Below are positions 52,269 to 60,634 of a stretch of DNA of 64,000 nt, in pieces. The notes under the pieces were generated by a model, which was given only the letters and a program-made list of their open reading frames with translations, did not search any database and had not been told where the DNA came from. The stretch lies in assembly GCA_036782775.1 (NCBI GenBank), contig DAIPYJ010000001.1, positions 146,181-210,180 of the forward strand, written 5' to 3'. Made by a program: the position numbers and the translations under genes. The first letter of the stretch is position 1, and each line of letters begins with the position of its first letter. Origin of the DNA: CF-13 sp036782775. Lineage in GTDB: Bacteria > Chloroflexota > Dormibacteria > CF-121.

Positions 52269-54254
52269 TCAGGCGCTCGTCTGCGAGCCGTTGAACGACA
52301 GCGTGTTCGCCTCCCGGGTCGGAAGCAGCAAGCGAACGTCGCTGATGGTTAGCGTGTTGGGCGTCTTTCCCGGCACGAAATAGGGTGTGTCGACCTCGGT
52401 TAGGTCGACGCGGATCCGATGACCGAGTTCGACGTTCCACTGGTTGCCGAACAGCGGAAGACGCAACGTGCCTCCCAGATCACCCCTGGTTGGGTCGATC
52501 CGGTAGGTGCCTCGCGTCACCAGGATCGCGGTCCTGTTTGGCGCGACATCCCAGACGCGGGCATCCAATTCGGCGGTAACGCCGGTTTGCACGTAATTGA
52601 CCTGCACCTCCCCCAACCCAACGTAGAGAACGTGCCGGTCGACCGGGTCGGACACGCCGCTATATCGTCCTGCGAACGTGGCAGCTTGCGAGACCCGGCA
52701 TGGTGGCGGAGCCGCGCTTCCTGGGACGAGTTCGGGAGTAATAGGATCCGTCGCCAGTCCGTCCGGATCGCCAGCACCAGAAGCCTCGGTGAACGAATCG
52801 GTCCCTGCGTAATTGATCGTCATGGTTCCATTCGAGAGACCTTCCGGCGTGCGCCCCTCGATTTGCTGCGCGGCGGCCAGGTTCTGATCGGTGTCCGTGT
52901 CGTTGGCGCAGATGGTCGGCTCGCTGTAAACGTGAGACTGGCGCTCGTGCGCGCCGTTGATATTCGATTCCAAAAAGCCCCAGGCCCGAACGTTGAGGCG
53001 GTGCCAGGTATCCGGTTTATTCTGCGCGATCATATGGCCGATATCCGCGACCGCGACTGACACCGGCCATTGCGGGTCGAGGGACTTCAGATACTTGAAG
53101 GCCCGGAACGATTCGATCGGCTCGAACAGGTAATCGGTCCATCCGGAAAACGACATGATCGCCACTTCGTGATGGGATGCCACCTGCGCGGTCCAGCCGT
53201 TGGGCTGGTAGTAGGCGGCACGGTAAATGGTCAGGCCGCGGCGAATCTGCCGGATCACCGGGTCGGTGGGATATGGATCCTCGCTGGCGCGGAGTAGCCA
53301 GGCGTCGGTGCTGATCGGTCCATCCTCGGCCTCCTCCTGGGAACGCGTCGGAACATACTCTGCGTGCTCGAATCGGCCGGTGGCGGTCCCCAGCGCGTAA
53401 AGACCGAGGACGTAACTCTGCTTGGCCACCCCGAACGGGTTCTCGTCCGCCTCGGTCGTCGCGGGACTTCCCTGCGATGACGCGTAAATATCGTTGAAGG
53501 CCGGTCCACCGCCGTGGCCGTTCGGCGCCAGTGAGTAGGCAAGGTCGGTCCAGGGATATTTGGGAATCGCCACCTGCAGCTGCAGCGCCGGCAGGCCTGG
53601 AAATGCGCTCCACGCGGTGCCGCCATCGGCCGTAATGCTGCTCGATGCCAGGCTAGCCTGAAGCCAGCTCTCGCCGCCGCCATACGATCCCCCCGTAATC
53701 GCGACGGCGTTGCGGTCCAAATCGGGGTAGGCAGCCGCAACCAGCGCCGCCAGGTACTGCGTGTCCGTGATCTCGAATTCTTTGCTCTTGATGTGGATGG
53801 TTGCCGTGTCGGCTGGAGGCACGCCGTTCGGGATTGCCGATGAGCCTCCGGGAGTATTCGGTTCGTACGGCTGATCCCTGCCCGCGTCGTTGAAGCCGCG
53901 CGCGGTGTAGGTCAGGACGTAGTAGCCGTGTTCGGCGAACCAGTGGCTATTCCAGTGCCAGTAGCGGGCGTTGTCCGCCTCGTCGTTGACGGACTCCCAC
54001 TCGTGCTTGTTGTTGCCAAAGCCGTGCGCCATGATCATCAGCGAATGACGGCTGCCTGACGTCATCGGCAGCGTGAGGTCCACGTCGAGCAACGTGCCGT
54101 CGTAGCTCGGTACCTCGCCCGAGCAGATCTGGGTATCGCCGTATAGCGGGCAGGCATTCAGGCCCGGAACGCCGCTGCTGGCCCTGGCTCCGACCGTCGG
54201 GATGAGCGCCGCCAGACATAGAAAAACAGCAGGCACTAAGGCGAGTCGTCGCAT
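52269..54254 (-). CDS. Secreted S15/CocE-type alpha/beta-hydrolase
   Basis: About 661 residues. Signal peptide MRRLALVPAVFLCLAALIPTVGARA, preceded by GGAGGG. Features: SYDGTLLDVDLTLP, LMIMAHGFGNNKHEW (oxyanion region), the nucleophile elbow ITGGSYGGGESWLQ, and a C-terminal jelly-roll (FAGRYSGVSDPVD to DVRLLLPTRE) typical of X-Pro dipeptidyl peptidases and CocE esterases. It could be a peptidase or esterase acting outside the cell. Convergent with the MMPL gene. Confidence 0.82.
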   Translation of the reverse strand: MRRLALVPAVFLCLAALIPTVGARASSGVPGLNACPLYGDTQICSGEVPSYDGTLLDVDLTLPMTSGSRHSLMIMAHGFGNNKHEWESVNDEADNARYWHWNSHWFAEHGYYVLTYTARGFNDAGRDQPYEPNTPGGSSAIPNGVPPADTATIHIKSKEFEITDTQYLAALVAAAYPDLDRNAVAITGGSYGGGESWLQASLASSSITADGGTAWSAFPGLPALQLQVAIPKYPWTDLAYSLAPNGHGGGPAFNDIYASSQGSPATTEADENPFGVAKQSYVLGLYALGTATGRFEHAEYVPTRSQEEAEDGPISTDAWLLRASEDPYPTDPVIRQIRRGLTIYRAAYYQPNGWTAQVASHHEVAIMSFSGWTDYLFEPIESFRAFKYLKSLDPQWPVSVAVADIGHMIAQNKPDTWHRLNVRAWGFLESNINGAHERQSHVYSEPTICANDTDTDQNLAAAQQIEGRTPEGLSNGTMTINYAGTDSFTEASGAGDPDGLATDPITPELVPGSAAPPPCRVSQAATFAGRYSGVSDPVDRHVLYVGLGEVQVNYVQTGVTAELDARVWDVAPNRTAILVTRGTYRIDPTRGDLGGTLRLPLFGNQWNVELGHRIRVDLTEVDTPYFVPGKTPNTLTISDVRLLLPTREANTLSFNGSQTSA

Positions 54255-54337
54255 GGGGTTCCCTCCGTGAACGCAACCCGACACCGGCAGCACTTCCAGT
54301 GTCGAAAGTCGCGGAGGGCTACGTCAAGGGCGCGAAG

Positions 54338-55132
54338 CTACTGGCCGCTCCAGGCGGGCTTGCGCTTCTCGGCGAAGGCTGACATGCCTTCCTTGGCGTC
54401 CGCCGTCTCGAAGAGGCGGAAGATGCCACCCCGCTCCAGGCCGAGCGCGCTCTCCAGCGACATTTCGACGCCCTCCTTGGCAGCCAGCTTGATCTCGCCG
54501 ATCGCCAGCCGTGGGCCATTTGCCAGGCTGGTCGCGAATCCGACCGACTCGGCGAGCAGCTCGTCAGGCGGCACCAGGCGATCGACGATGCCCAACGAGG
54601 CGGCCATCCTTGGGTCGAGCGGCTTGCCGGTGAGGAGGAGCTCCATCGCCTTCTGCCGGCCGATCAGCCGCGGCAGCCGCTGCGTTCCTCCGTTGCCCGG
54701 CAGCAGTCCCAGGGTGACCTCCGGCACGCCGATCCGGTACTCGCCCTCGGCCCCAAACCGGAAGTCCGTGGCCAGTGCAATCTCCAGTCCCCCGCCGAGG
54801 CAGTGCCCCGCGATGGCGGCGATGAAAATCTTCGGCGTGTGTTCGATCTTGCGCAGCACCTCGTGCATATGAAGGATGGTCATGGCCCGGGTGCGGGCGC
54901 TGACACTGCGGAACATGTTGATGTCGGCGCCGGCGCTGAAGAACTTGGGCAGGTCCGAGACCAGCACCGCGGCGGCGATCGACTCCTCGAAGCGAACCTC
55001 ATCGATGGCGGCATTGAGGTCGTCGATGAATTGGCGGTCGTAGGAATTGGCCGGCGGCCGGTTGAGATGAATCAGGGCGACGCCGTCGTTTTCCTGCGTC
55101 ACCGACACGACCTTCGCCGAAGTTGCCTGCAT
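54338..55132 (-). CDS. Enoyl-CoA hydratase/isomerase family protein
   Basis: 264 residues of the crotonase fold. FFSAGADINMF forms the oxyanion hole, and both catalytic acids are present: Glu in AGHCLGGGLEIALATDFRF and Glu in IGVPEVTLGLLPGNGGTQRLPR. This favours true hydratase activity over isomerase. RBS AAAGGAGG lies 5 bases before the ATG. A much longer in-frame opening to 56224 crosses the intergenic region and runs antisense to the dehydrogenase, so it is rejected. Confidence 0.92.
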   Translation of the reverse strand: MQATSAKVVSVTQENDGVALIHLNRPPANSYDRQFIDDLNAAIDEVRFEESIAAAVLVSDLPKFFSAGADINMFRSVSARTRAMTILHMHEVLRKIEHTPKIFIAAIAGHCLGGGLEIALATDFRFGAEGEYRIGVPEVTLGLLPGNGGTQRLPRLIGRQKAMELLLTGKPLDPRMAASLGIVDRLVPPDELLAESVGFATSLANGPRLAIGEIKLAAKEGVEMSLESALGLERGGIFRLFETADAKEGMSAFAEKRKPAWSGQ

Positions 55133-55181
55133 GAAAGCCTCCTTTGTGTAGGCTGAGTCTAATTTGCGGCGGACGCGACGG

Positions 55182-55198
55182 GCACGGATTTTCCGTGC
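55182..55198. promoter_or_regulatory. Perfect inverted repeat in the enoyl-CoA hydratase/aldehyde dehydrogenase divergent gap
   Basis: GCACGGA-TTT-TCCGTGC, 7-bp arms around a 3-base centre, in the 84-base region between the two divergent starts. It is placed to control both genes as an operator for a dimeric repressor. Confidence 0.45.
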
Positions 55199-55216
55199 GG
55201 GAGGACGAGCAATTAG

Positions 55217-56662
55217 ATGAGCACGATGGTGATCGACGGCAAGCCGGCAACGGCACGGTCGGGGGCGACGGTCGAGATTCGCGACCCCGCGACCGGCGAA
55301 CTCGTTGACAAGGTGCCCCAGGCAGGAGTCGAGGAGACCCGGCAGGCGATCGACGCGGCGCACGCGGCGTTCCGCGGCTGGGCCGATACCCCGCCCCTGA
55401 AACGCGCCAAGATCCTGATGAAAGGGGCACATCTGGCACGCGAACGCCTCGAGGAGGTCGCCACGCTGCTCACCCGCGAGCAGGGCAAGCCGCTCCGAGA
55501 TTCGCGGATCGAAGCCGAGCGCTTCATCGAGAACATCGAGTTCTATGCCTCGCTCTACGCCTCGGGCGCGATCCGCGGCAAGCAGGTTCCGCTTTCCGTG
55601 CCGGGTGCCTACGGGTTGGTGGTCAAGCGCCCACTCGGCGTCTGCGGCGCCATCATTCCCTGGAACTTTCCGCTCACGCTGGCCGCCAACAAGATCGCCC
55701 CGGCGCTCGCCGCCGGCAACACCATGGTGGCGAAGCCTGCGAGCACGACGCCGCTCTCCACCATCCGCCTGATCGAGCTGCTCAACGAAGGCGGCCTGCC
55801 GCCGGGCGTGCTCAACGTCGTCGTCGGCCCGGGCGCCGTGGTCGGGCAGGAGCTGATCAAGAATCCAAAAGTGCGCAAGATCGGCTTCACCGGCGAAACG
55901 GGGACCGGCAAGATGGTGATGGCGGAAGCGGCCTCCGACCTGAAGCACGTCACGCTCGAGCTCGGTGGGAGCGATCCCTGCATCGTCTGCGATGACGCTG
56001 ACGTCGAAATGGCGAGCAAGGCGATCGCGATCGGCCGCTTCTTCAACTGCGGGCAAGCCTGCCTGGCCGTCAAGCGTGTCTTCGTGCACGAGGCGGTTGC
56101 CGACCAGGTGATCGAAAAGGTGACGGCCAGGGCCAAGCGCCTGAAGGTTGCGCCGGGCACCGATGCCTCCTCGCAGATGGGCCCCATGCACACCGCCGGC
56201 GGCCGAGAAACGATCGAGCAGCAATTAAAGGATGCGCTCGACCGCGGGGCCAAGCTCCTGGCGGGCGGCAACCGCATGGGGGGCGAGCCGTTCGAGCGCG
56301 GCTTCTTCTTCGAGCCGACCGTGATTACGGACGTCCCCTGGGAAGCGCGGGTCTGGCGCGAAGAGACGTTCGGTCCCCTGCTGCCGATCGCCCGGGTGAA
56401 GAGCCTCGACGAGGCAATCGAGCGGGCGAACGATTCGGAGTTCGGGCTCGGCTCCTCGGTGTTCACCCGCGACATCAAGAAAGCACAGCAAACGATCGAC
56501 CGGCTCGACGTCGGCTACAGCTGGATCAACCAGGTCAACCTGGTCGCCTATGACGAGCTGCCCTTCGGCGGCACCAAGCACAGCGGTTTCGGCAAAGAGC
56601 ACGGCACCGAGGTCCTCGACTTCTACACCGAGGAAAAGAGCGTCATCATCGGCGGCGTCTAA
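55217..56662 (+). CDS. NAD(P)-dependent aldehyde dehydrogenase
   Basis: 481 residues. Features: IIPWNFPLTLAANKIAPALAAGNTMVAKPAS, FTGETGTGKMV, the general-base Glu in LELGGSDPCIV and catalytic Cys in FNCGQACLAVKRV, with EETFGPLLPI and PFGGTKHSGFGKEHG at the end. The subgroup looks like succinate-semialdehyde or betaine-aldehyde-type dehydrogenases, substrate undetermined. It diverges from enoyl-CoA hydratase. Confidence 0.92.
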   Translation: MSTMVIDGKPATARSGATVEIRDPATGELVDKVPQAGVEETRQAIDAAHAAFRGWADTPPLKRAKILMKGAHLARERLEEVATLLTREQGKPLRDSRIEAERFIENIEFYASLYASGAIRGKQVPLSVPGAYGLVVKRPLGVCGAIIPWNFPLTLAANKIAPALAAGNTMVAKPASTTPLSTIRLIELLNEGGLPPGVLNVVVGPGAVVGQELIKNPKVRKIGFTGETGTGKMVMAEAASDLKHVTLELGGSDPCIVCDDADVEMASKAIAIGRFFNCGQACLAVKRVFVHEAVADQVIEKVTARAKRLKVAPGTDASSQMGPMHTAGGRETIEQQLKDALDRGAKLLAGGNRMGGEPFERGFFFEPTVITDVPWEARVWREETFGPLLPIARVKSLDEAIERANDSEFGLGSSVFTRDIKKAQQTIDRLDVGYSWINQVNLVAYDELPFGGTKHSGFGKEHGTEVLDFYTEEKSVIIGGV

Positions 56663-56704
56663 CACCTTCTAACAATCGAGCGTGTTTAACAGGCCTCTAA
56701 CAAT
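56658..56704. repeat. Four TAACA direct repeats upstream of the dpp promoter
   Basis: TAACA occurs at 56660, 56670, 56687 and 56698; three copies are embedded in TCTAACA and two in TCTAACAAT. Spacing of 10, 17 and 11 bases is near helical phasing for the outer pairs. The first copy includes the aldehyde dehydrogenase stop codon. Likely a tandem regulator site for the peptide transporter, or a chance repeat. Confidence 0.4.
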
Positions 56705-56734
56705 TGGGGTGTATTCGTGCTATTTGCTACTGTT

Positions 56735-56763
56735 TTGACCACTCGGCCAGCCGAGGACATACG
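56735..56763 (+). promoter_or_regulatory. Candidate promoter of the dpp operon with embedded palindrome
   Basis: TTGACC (56735-56740), 17-base spacer and CATACG (56758-56763). The spacer holds the palindrome CTCGGC-CA-GCCGAG (56742-56755). The -10 box is a poor match, but the -35 is strong and the palindrome is well placed as an operator. Confidence 0.4.
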
Positions 56764-56780
56764 GCATCAAGGGAGGGTGC

Positions 56781-56837
56781 ATGAGACATCGCCTGCGCGT
56801 TCGTAACCGACAAATTTTTTGGAGGAGGTTTGCATGA
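56781..56837 (+). CDS. 18-residue Arg-rich leader peptide coupled to dppA
   Basis: ATG at 56781 follows GGGAGGG (56771-56777). The peptide MRHRLRVRNRQIFWRRFA has seven arginines. Its TGA (56835-56837) overlaps the dppA ATG (56834-56836), and the tandem AGG-AGG codons of the leader are the dppA Shine-Dalgarno. Translation of the leader would therefore control access to the dppA start. Could be chance, since it is short, but both ends are well formed. Confidence 0.45.
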   Translation: MRHRLRVRNRQIFWRRFA

Positions 56838-58645
56838 CCTCGTTGAAACCAGCGAAGCTCACGGTTGCCGTGGGCACCATGGCCCTGTTGCTGCTCGCCG
56901 CGTGCGGCACCGGTGGGACCAGCAACAACAACACCGGCCTGGCGTCCAACCAGGTCCTGAAGTTCCCGGTCTATCAGAGCGCGGGAACGTTTGATCCGGG
57001 CGAGGCCGACGCCGAAGTCGACACCGAGCTCATGCAGAACGTCTTCGACAATCTCTGGACGTTCGACAAGAGTCTCAACCTCGTTCCCGATATCGCGGCC
57101 GACGTGCCGACGCAGTCGAACGGCGAGATTTCCTCCGACGGCCTGACCTACACCGTCAAGCTGAAGCAAAACGTCAAGTTCAACAACGGCGACTCCTTCT
57201 CCTCGAAGGACGTGCTCTATTCCTGGAACCGTGCCGCCGCCCTGCAGGGCGCCTACGCCTCCAACCTGAGCGCGATCGCCGGCTTTGACAAGGTGCAAAC
57301 CGCCGCCGGTTCGCCGCCGTCCAAGAAGAACAGCGCCGGCGTCGCGAGCTTCCGCCAGACGATCGAGCAGAAGCTGGCTAACAACGACCCCTCGCTGCAA
57401 ATGAGCGGCTTGACCGCGCCTGACGCCAATACCGTCAAGATCACGCTCGCCAATCCGTGCGGTTGGTGCCTTACCGCCTGGGCGCTGCAGGGCAGCACTG
57501 GAGCCATCGTCGACGAGAAGACGGTCCAGACCGACCCCGAGAACTGGTGGTCGAAGCCCGTCACCCCTGGCCAGGAAGGCGGCATGGTGGGGACCGGCCC
57601 CTTCTACATGTCGGCGTACACCCCCAAGGAGTCGTACACGTTCAAGGCCGTCTCCGATTGGTGGGGCAGCCCCAAGCCGACGCTGAAGGAAGTCGACATC
57701 GCCATCCACGACCCATCGGCCATCGCCGGTGACGTGACGGCGTGGGAGCAGAACAGCTACGACCTGATCGGCTACGGCGGCAACAGCAGCAACCTGACCT
57801 ACCCGCTGATCCAGGGGATCAAGGGCAATTCGAAGTTCTCCAAGGAGCTGATCACCCAGCCCAAGGGTCGCACCACCTGGGTCAGCTTCAACGTCGGCTA
57901 CCCGGCGACGGGCGGCCCGTTCGTCGGTGAGTCCGACAAGGCCAAGGGCCTGCGCAAGGCGTTCGCACTTGCCGTCGACAAGAGCGCGCTGGCTTCCACC
58001 GTCTGCCACAACGTCCAGTGCCAGCCGGCGACCGGCGGCCTGATCACCAAAGGCCTGATCGGCTACCTGGGCGACGGCCAGGACCCGCTGGCGAAGTTCG
58101 ACCCGACGACGGCCAAGCAGCTGCTGCAGCAGTTCGATCCGAGCGGCAGCCTGACCAAGAATCTCAAGTATTCCTACAACGCGGGCGGACTGAACGACCC
58201 GGTCGCGCAGTTCCTCCAGGGCCAGTGGCAAACCAACCTGGGCGTGAACGTCACCCTCGATCCGAGCAGCGACGCCTCGCAGTTCATCTCGAACCGGCTC
58301 TCGGGCAAGTACGTGATGGCACGCGACGGCTGGCAGTTCGACTACAACCATCCGCAAGATTGGTACGACAACCTCTGGGGCAACCTGGCCACAGCGGCCG
58401 GCGCCAATACCAGCGGCTTCGACGATCCGACCTACGACAGCATCCTGAAGCAGGCGGATCAGCAGCCCCTCTCGCAGGCGGTGTCGCAGTACAACAAGCT
58501 GGCGAAGATCCTCTCCGACGACGTCGTCTACATCCCGCTCTACTACTCCGTCGCCAACTTCGCGATCCACGGTTACGTCAATGGAGCGGGATCGAACACC
58601 CAGGCCGACTTCTACTGGAACCAAATCAAAATCCAGTCGCACTAG
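56834..58645 (+). CDS. Peptide/nickel-type ABC transporter substrate-binding lipoprotein
   Basis: 603 residues of the SBP_bac_5 family (DppA/OppA). Lipoprotein signal with lipobox LAAC, Cys at about 24, then a Gly/Thr/Asn tether. Lobe I contains ELMQNVFDNLWTFDKSLNLVPDIAADVPTQSNGEISSDGLTYTVKLKQNVKFNNGDSFSSKDVLYSWNR-type sequence, the family signature, and lobe II has LRKAFALAVDKSALA. It begins the transporter operon and is followed by a hairpin before dppB. Substrate (peptide or other) not predictable. Confidence 0.92.
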   Translation: MTSLKPAKLTVAVGTMALLLLAACGTGGTSNNNTGLASNQVLKFPVYQSAGTFDPGEADAEVDTELMQNVFDNLWTFDKSLNLVPDIAADVPTQSNGEISSDGLTYTVKLKQNVKFNNGDSFSSKDVLYSWNRAAALQGAYASNLSAIAGFDKVQTAAGSPPSKKNSAGVASFRQTIEQKLANNDPSLQMSGLTAPDANTVKITLANPCGWCLTAWALQGSTGAIVDEKTVQTDPENWWSKPVTPGQEGGMVGTGPFYMSAYTPKESYTFKAVSDWWGSPKPTLKEVDIAIHDPSAIAGDVTAWEQNSYDLIGYGGNSSNLTYPLIQGIKGNSKFSKELITQPKGRTTWVSFNVGYPATGGPFVGESDKAKGLRKAFALAVDKSALASTVCHNVQCQPATGGLITKGLIGYLGDGQDPLAKFDPTTAKQLLQQFDPSGSLTKNLKYSYNAGGLNDPVAQFLQGQWQTNLGVNVTLDPSSDASQFISNRLSGKYVMARDGWQFDYNHPQDWYDNLWGNLATAAGANTSGFDDPTYDSILKQADQQPLSQAVSQYNKLAKILSDDVVYIPLYYSVANFAIHGYVNGAGSNTQADFYWNQIKIQSH

Positions 58646-58668
58646 GGGGCCGACAGAGCCGAACTGAC

Positions 58669-58701
58669 ACAAGGGCGCCCCGCCGAGCGGAGCGCCCTTG
58701 T
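58669..58701 (+). terminator. Hairpin between the binding protein and permease genes
   Basis: ACAAGGGCGC (58669-58678) pairs with its complement at 58692-58701, and the 13-base loop contains an inner CCGC/GCGG pairing. Only TGTTCG follows, so it is a weak terminator or an mRNA-stabilising structure favouring the binding protein, like the livK-livH hairpin. Confidence 0.5.
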
Positions 58702-58728
58702 TCGCGCTAAGCTGACCAAGGAAGGGCA

Positions 58729-59688
58729 ATGCTGACGAAAGGAACCCTGATCTACATCGGGCAGCGGTTGGTCCTGATCCTCTTCACGGTGCTTGCCGTG
58801 TCGTTCGGCGTCTTCAGCATCGTCCACCTGCTTCCGGGCAATGCCTTTGTCAGCGACCGGGTCCACGGGCAGGCGCTCCAAATCCTGCTGCACGAGTATG
58901 GTCTGGATCTTCCGATTCCGGTGCAGTACTGGAACTGGCTGCAGGGCATCGTCCTCCACGGCAGCCTGGGCGTCTCGCTCTACATCCGGGGCCTGGCGAT
59001 CACGCCGCTCGTCCTCCGTGAGCTCAGCGTCAGCGCCATGCTGGGCGCCGCCGCCCTGCTCATCACGGTAGGGCTCGGCGTCACCTTCGGCGTGTTGGCG
59101 GCGGTGAAGCAGAACACCTGGGTCGATTACCTGCTGACCTCGATCGCAGTGGTCGGCTACAGCGTGCCGAGCTTCGTGATCGCGTCACTGGGCATCCTGG
59201 TGTTCGGCCAGTGGCTGAACAACCTCACGAACGGCGCGATCTATTACCCGGAGCCGTGGACCGGAACCTATGGAACTCTTGCCGAGTTGACGGTGCCCGC
59301 GATCGCGCTCGGGTTTTACACCTCAGGCCAGATCACTCGCATCACGCGGGCATCGATGCTCGATGTCATCCAGCAGGATTACATCCGCACCGCCCGCGCC
59401 AAGGGGTTGGTCAACCGGGTGGTCGTCCTGCGCCACGCGCTGCGCAACGCCCTCGTCCCCGTCACGAGCATTCTCGGTCCGACCGTGATCAGCATCATCA
59501 CCGGAAGCGTCGTGATCGAGAACATCTTTGGCATCCCCGGGCTCGGCAAGGAGTTCGTCGAAAGCATCTTCCAGCATGACTACAACGTCACGGTCGGCGT
59601 CTTCACGATCTATGCCGTGCTGATCGGGCTCGCCAACCTTGGCGTTGACCTCATCTACACGGTCATCGACCCGAGGATCCGGTACTGA
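58729..59688 (+). CDS. DppB-type ABC transporter permease
   Basis: 319 residues with six membrane helices. N-terminus YIGQRLVLILFTVLAVSFGVFSIVHLLPGNAF is typical of DppB/OppB, and the EAA-like loop reads YIRTARAKGLVNRVVVLRHALRNALVPV. AAGGAAGGG lies just before the ATG. Its stop shares one base with the dppC ATG. Confidence 0.93.
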   Translation: MLTKGTLIYIGQRLVLILFTVLAVSFGVFSIVHLLPGNAFVSDRVHGQALQILLHEYGLDLPIPVQYWNWLQGIVLHGSLGVSLYIRGLAITPLVLRELSVSAMLGAAALLITVGLGVTFGVLAAVKQNTWVDYLLTSIAVVGYSVPSFVIASLGILVFGQWLNNLTNGAIYYPEPWTGTYGTLAELTVPAIALGFYTSGQITRITRASMLDVIQQDYIRTARAKGLVNRVVVLRHALRNALVPVTSILGPTVISIITGSVVIENIFGIPGLGKEFVESIFQHDYNVTVGVFTIYAVLIGLANLGVDLIYTVIDPRIRY

Positions 59689-60599
59689 TGGCGACCGCAA
59701 TTCAGAATCCCAGCGACATCGAGTACGCGGGCGGAACCGTCGCCCGAGAGCAGGTCAGTCTCTGGCGGGACGGCCTGCGCCGCCTGCGTCGAAACAAGCT
59801 GGCGCTCGCGGCCGCGATCTATCTCATCTTCCTGGTTTTCGTGGCCTTGATCTCGGTCATGTGGACCCCCTACAAGCCGAACGCGATCGGCACCTGCGAG
59901 ACCTACGCGCTTCCGGGGGGAGGCCATCCGCTGGGCTGCGACGACCTTGGCCGTGACTCCCTGAGCCGGCTGATGGTCGGCACTCAGGTCTCGCTGGCGG
60001 TCGGCATCGCGACCGCCTTCATCGTGCTGGTGGTCGGCGTGGTGGTCGGCCTGATCGCCGGCTACTTCCGCGGGCCGATCGATGCCGGCTTCAGCCTGCT
60101 GATCAACATCTTCTACGGCGTCCCGCCGCTGCTGGTCGCAGTCGCGCTCTACGTGCTGCTCGGCCGCAGCCTGCTCAACATCATCATCGCCATCTCCGCG
60201 ACGGTGTGGATGGATATGGCGCGGCTGACGCGCGGGCAGTCGATGAGCATTCGAGAACGGGAGTTCATCGAGGCCGCCAGGGCAGGCGGCGCGCGGCACG
60301 GCAAGATAGTGTTCGGTCACATCCTTCCCAATGCGCTGGGGCCGATCATCGTCCAGGCGACCTTCGTGATCCCGGTCGCGATTCTGACCGCCGCCTTCCT
60401 CAGCTTTCTGGGATTCGGTGTTCCGCCGCCGCAAGCCGACTGGGGTGGAATGGCCAACGAGGGCCTACCTTCGCTGCAAGGCGGATTCGACCCCTACATC
60501 CTGCTCTTCCCGGCACTCGCGCTCTCGATCACCCTGCTAGCCTTTAACTTCTTCGGAGATGGCCTGCGTGATGCGTTTGATCCTCGCCAGAAACGCTGA
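59688..60599 (+). CDS. DppC-type ABC transporter permease
   Basis: 303 residues. N-terminal LRRLRRNKLALAAAIYLIFLVFVALIS and the DDLGRDSLSRLMVGTQVSLAVGIATA segment are the DppC/OppC hallmarks; the coupling loop is EFIEAARAGGARHGKIVFGHILPNALGPI. Pairs with DppB to form the membrane channel. Confidence 0.93.
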   Translation: MATAIQNPSDIEYAGGTVAREQVSLWRDGLRRLRRNKLALAAAIYLIFLVFVALISVMWTPYKPNAIGTCETYALPGGGHPLGCDDLGRDSLSRLMVGTQVSLAVGIATAFIVLVVGVVVGLIAGYFRGPIDAGFSLLINIFYGVPPLLVAVALYVLLGRSLLNIIIAISATVWMDMARLTRGQSMSIREREFIEAARAGGARHGKIVFGHILPNALGPIIVQATFVIPVAILTAAFLSFLGFGVPPPQADWGGMANEGLPSLQGGFDPYILLFPALALSITLLAFNFFGDGLRDAFDPRQKR

Positions 60600-60634
60600 G
60601 ATGTCCGAAGAACCGCGGCCGGTAGGGAGGCCGT

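Noticed and set aside
54338..56224. Apparent fusion of a novel 360-residue domain to enoyl-CoA hydratase
   Set aside because: The N-terminal part is antisense to the aldehyde dehydrogenase and crosses the intergenic region; the ribosome binding site is at 55132.
56720..58729. A 669-codon open frame on the minus strand opposite dppA
   Set aside because: It is antisense to a well-supported lipoprotein gene, begins and ends at no regulatory features and has composition typical of a GC-rich shadow frame.
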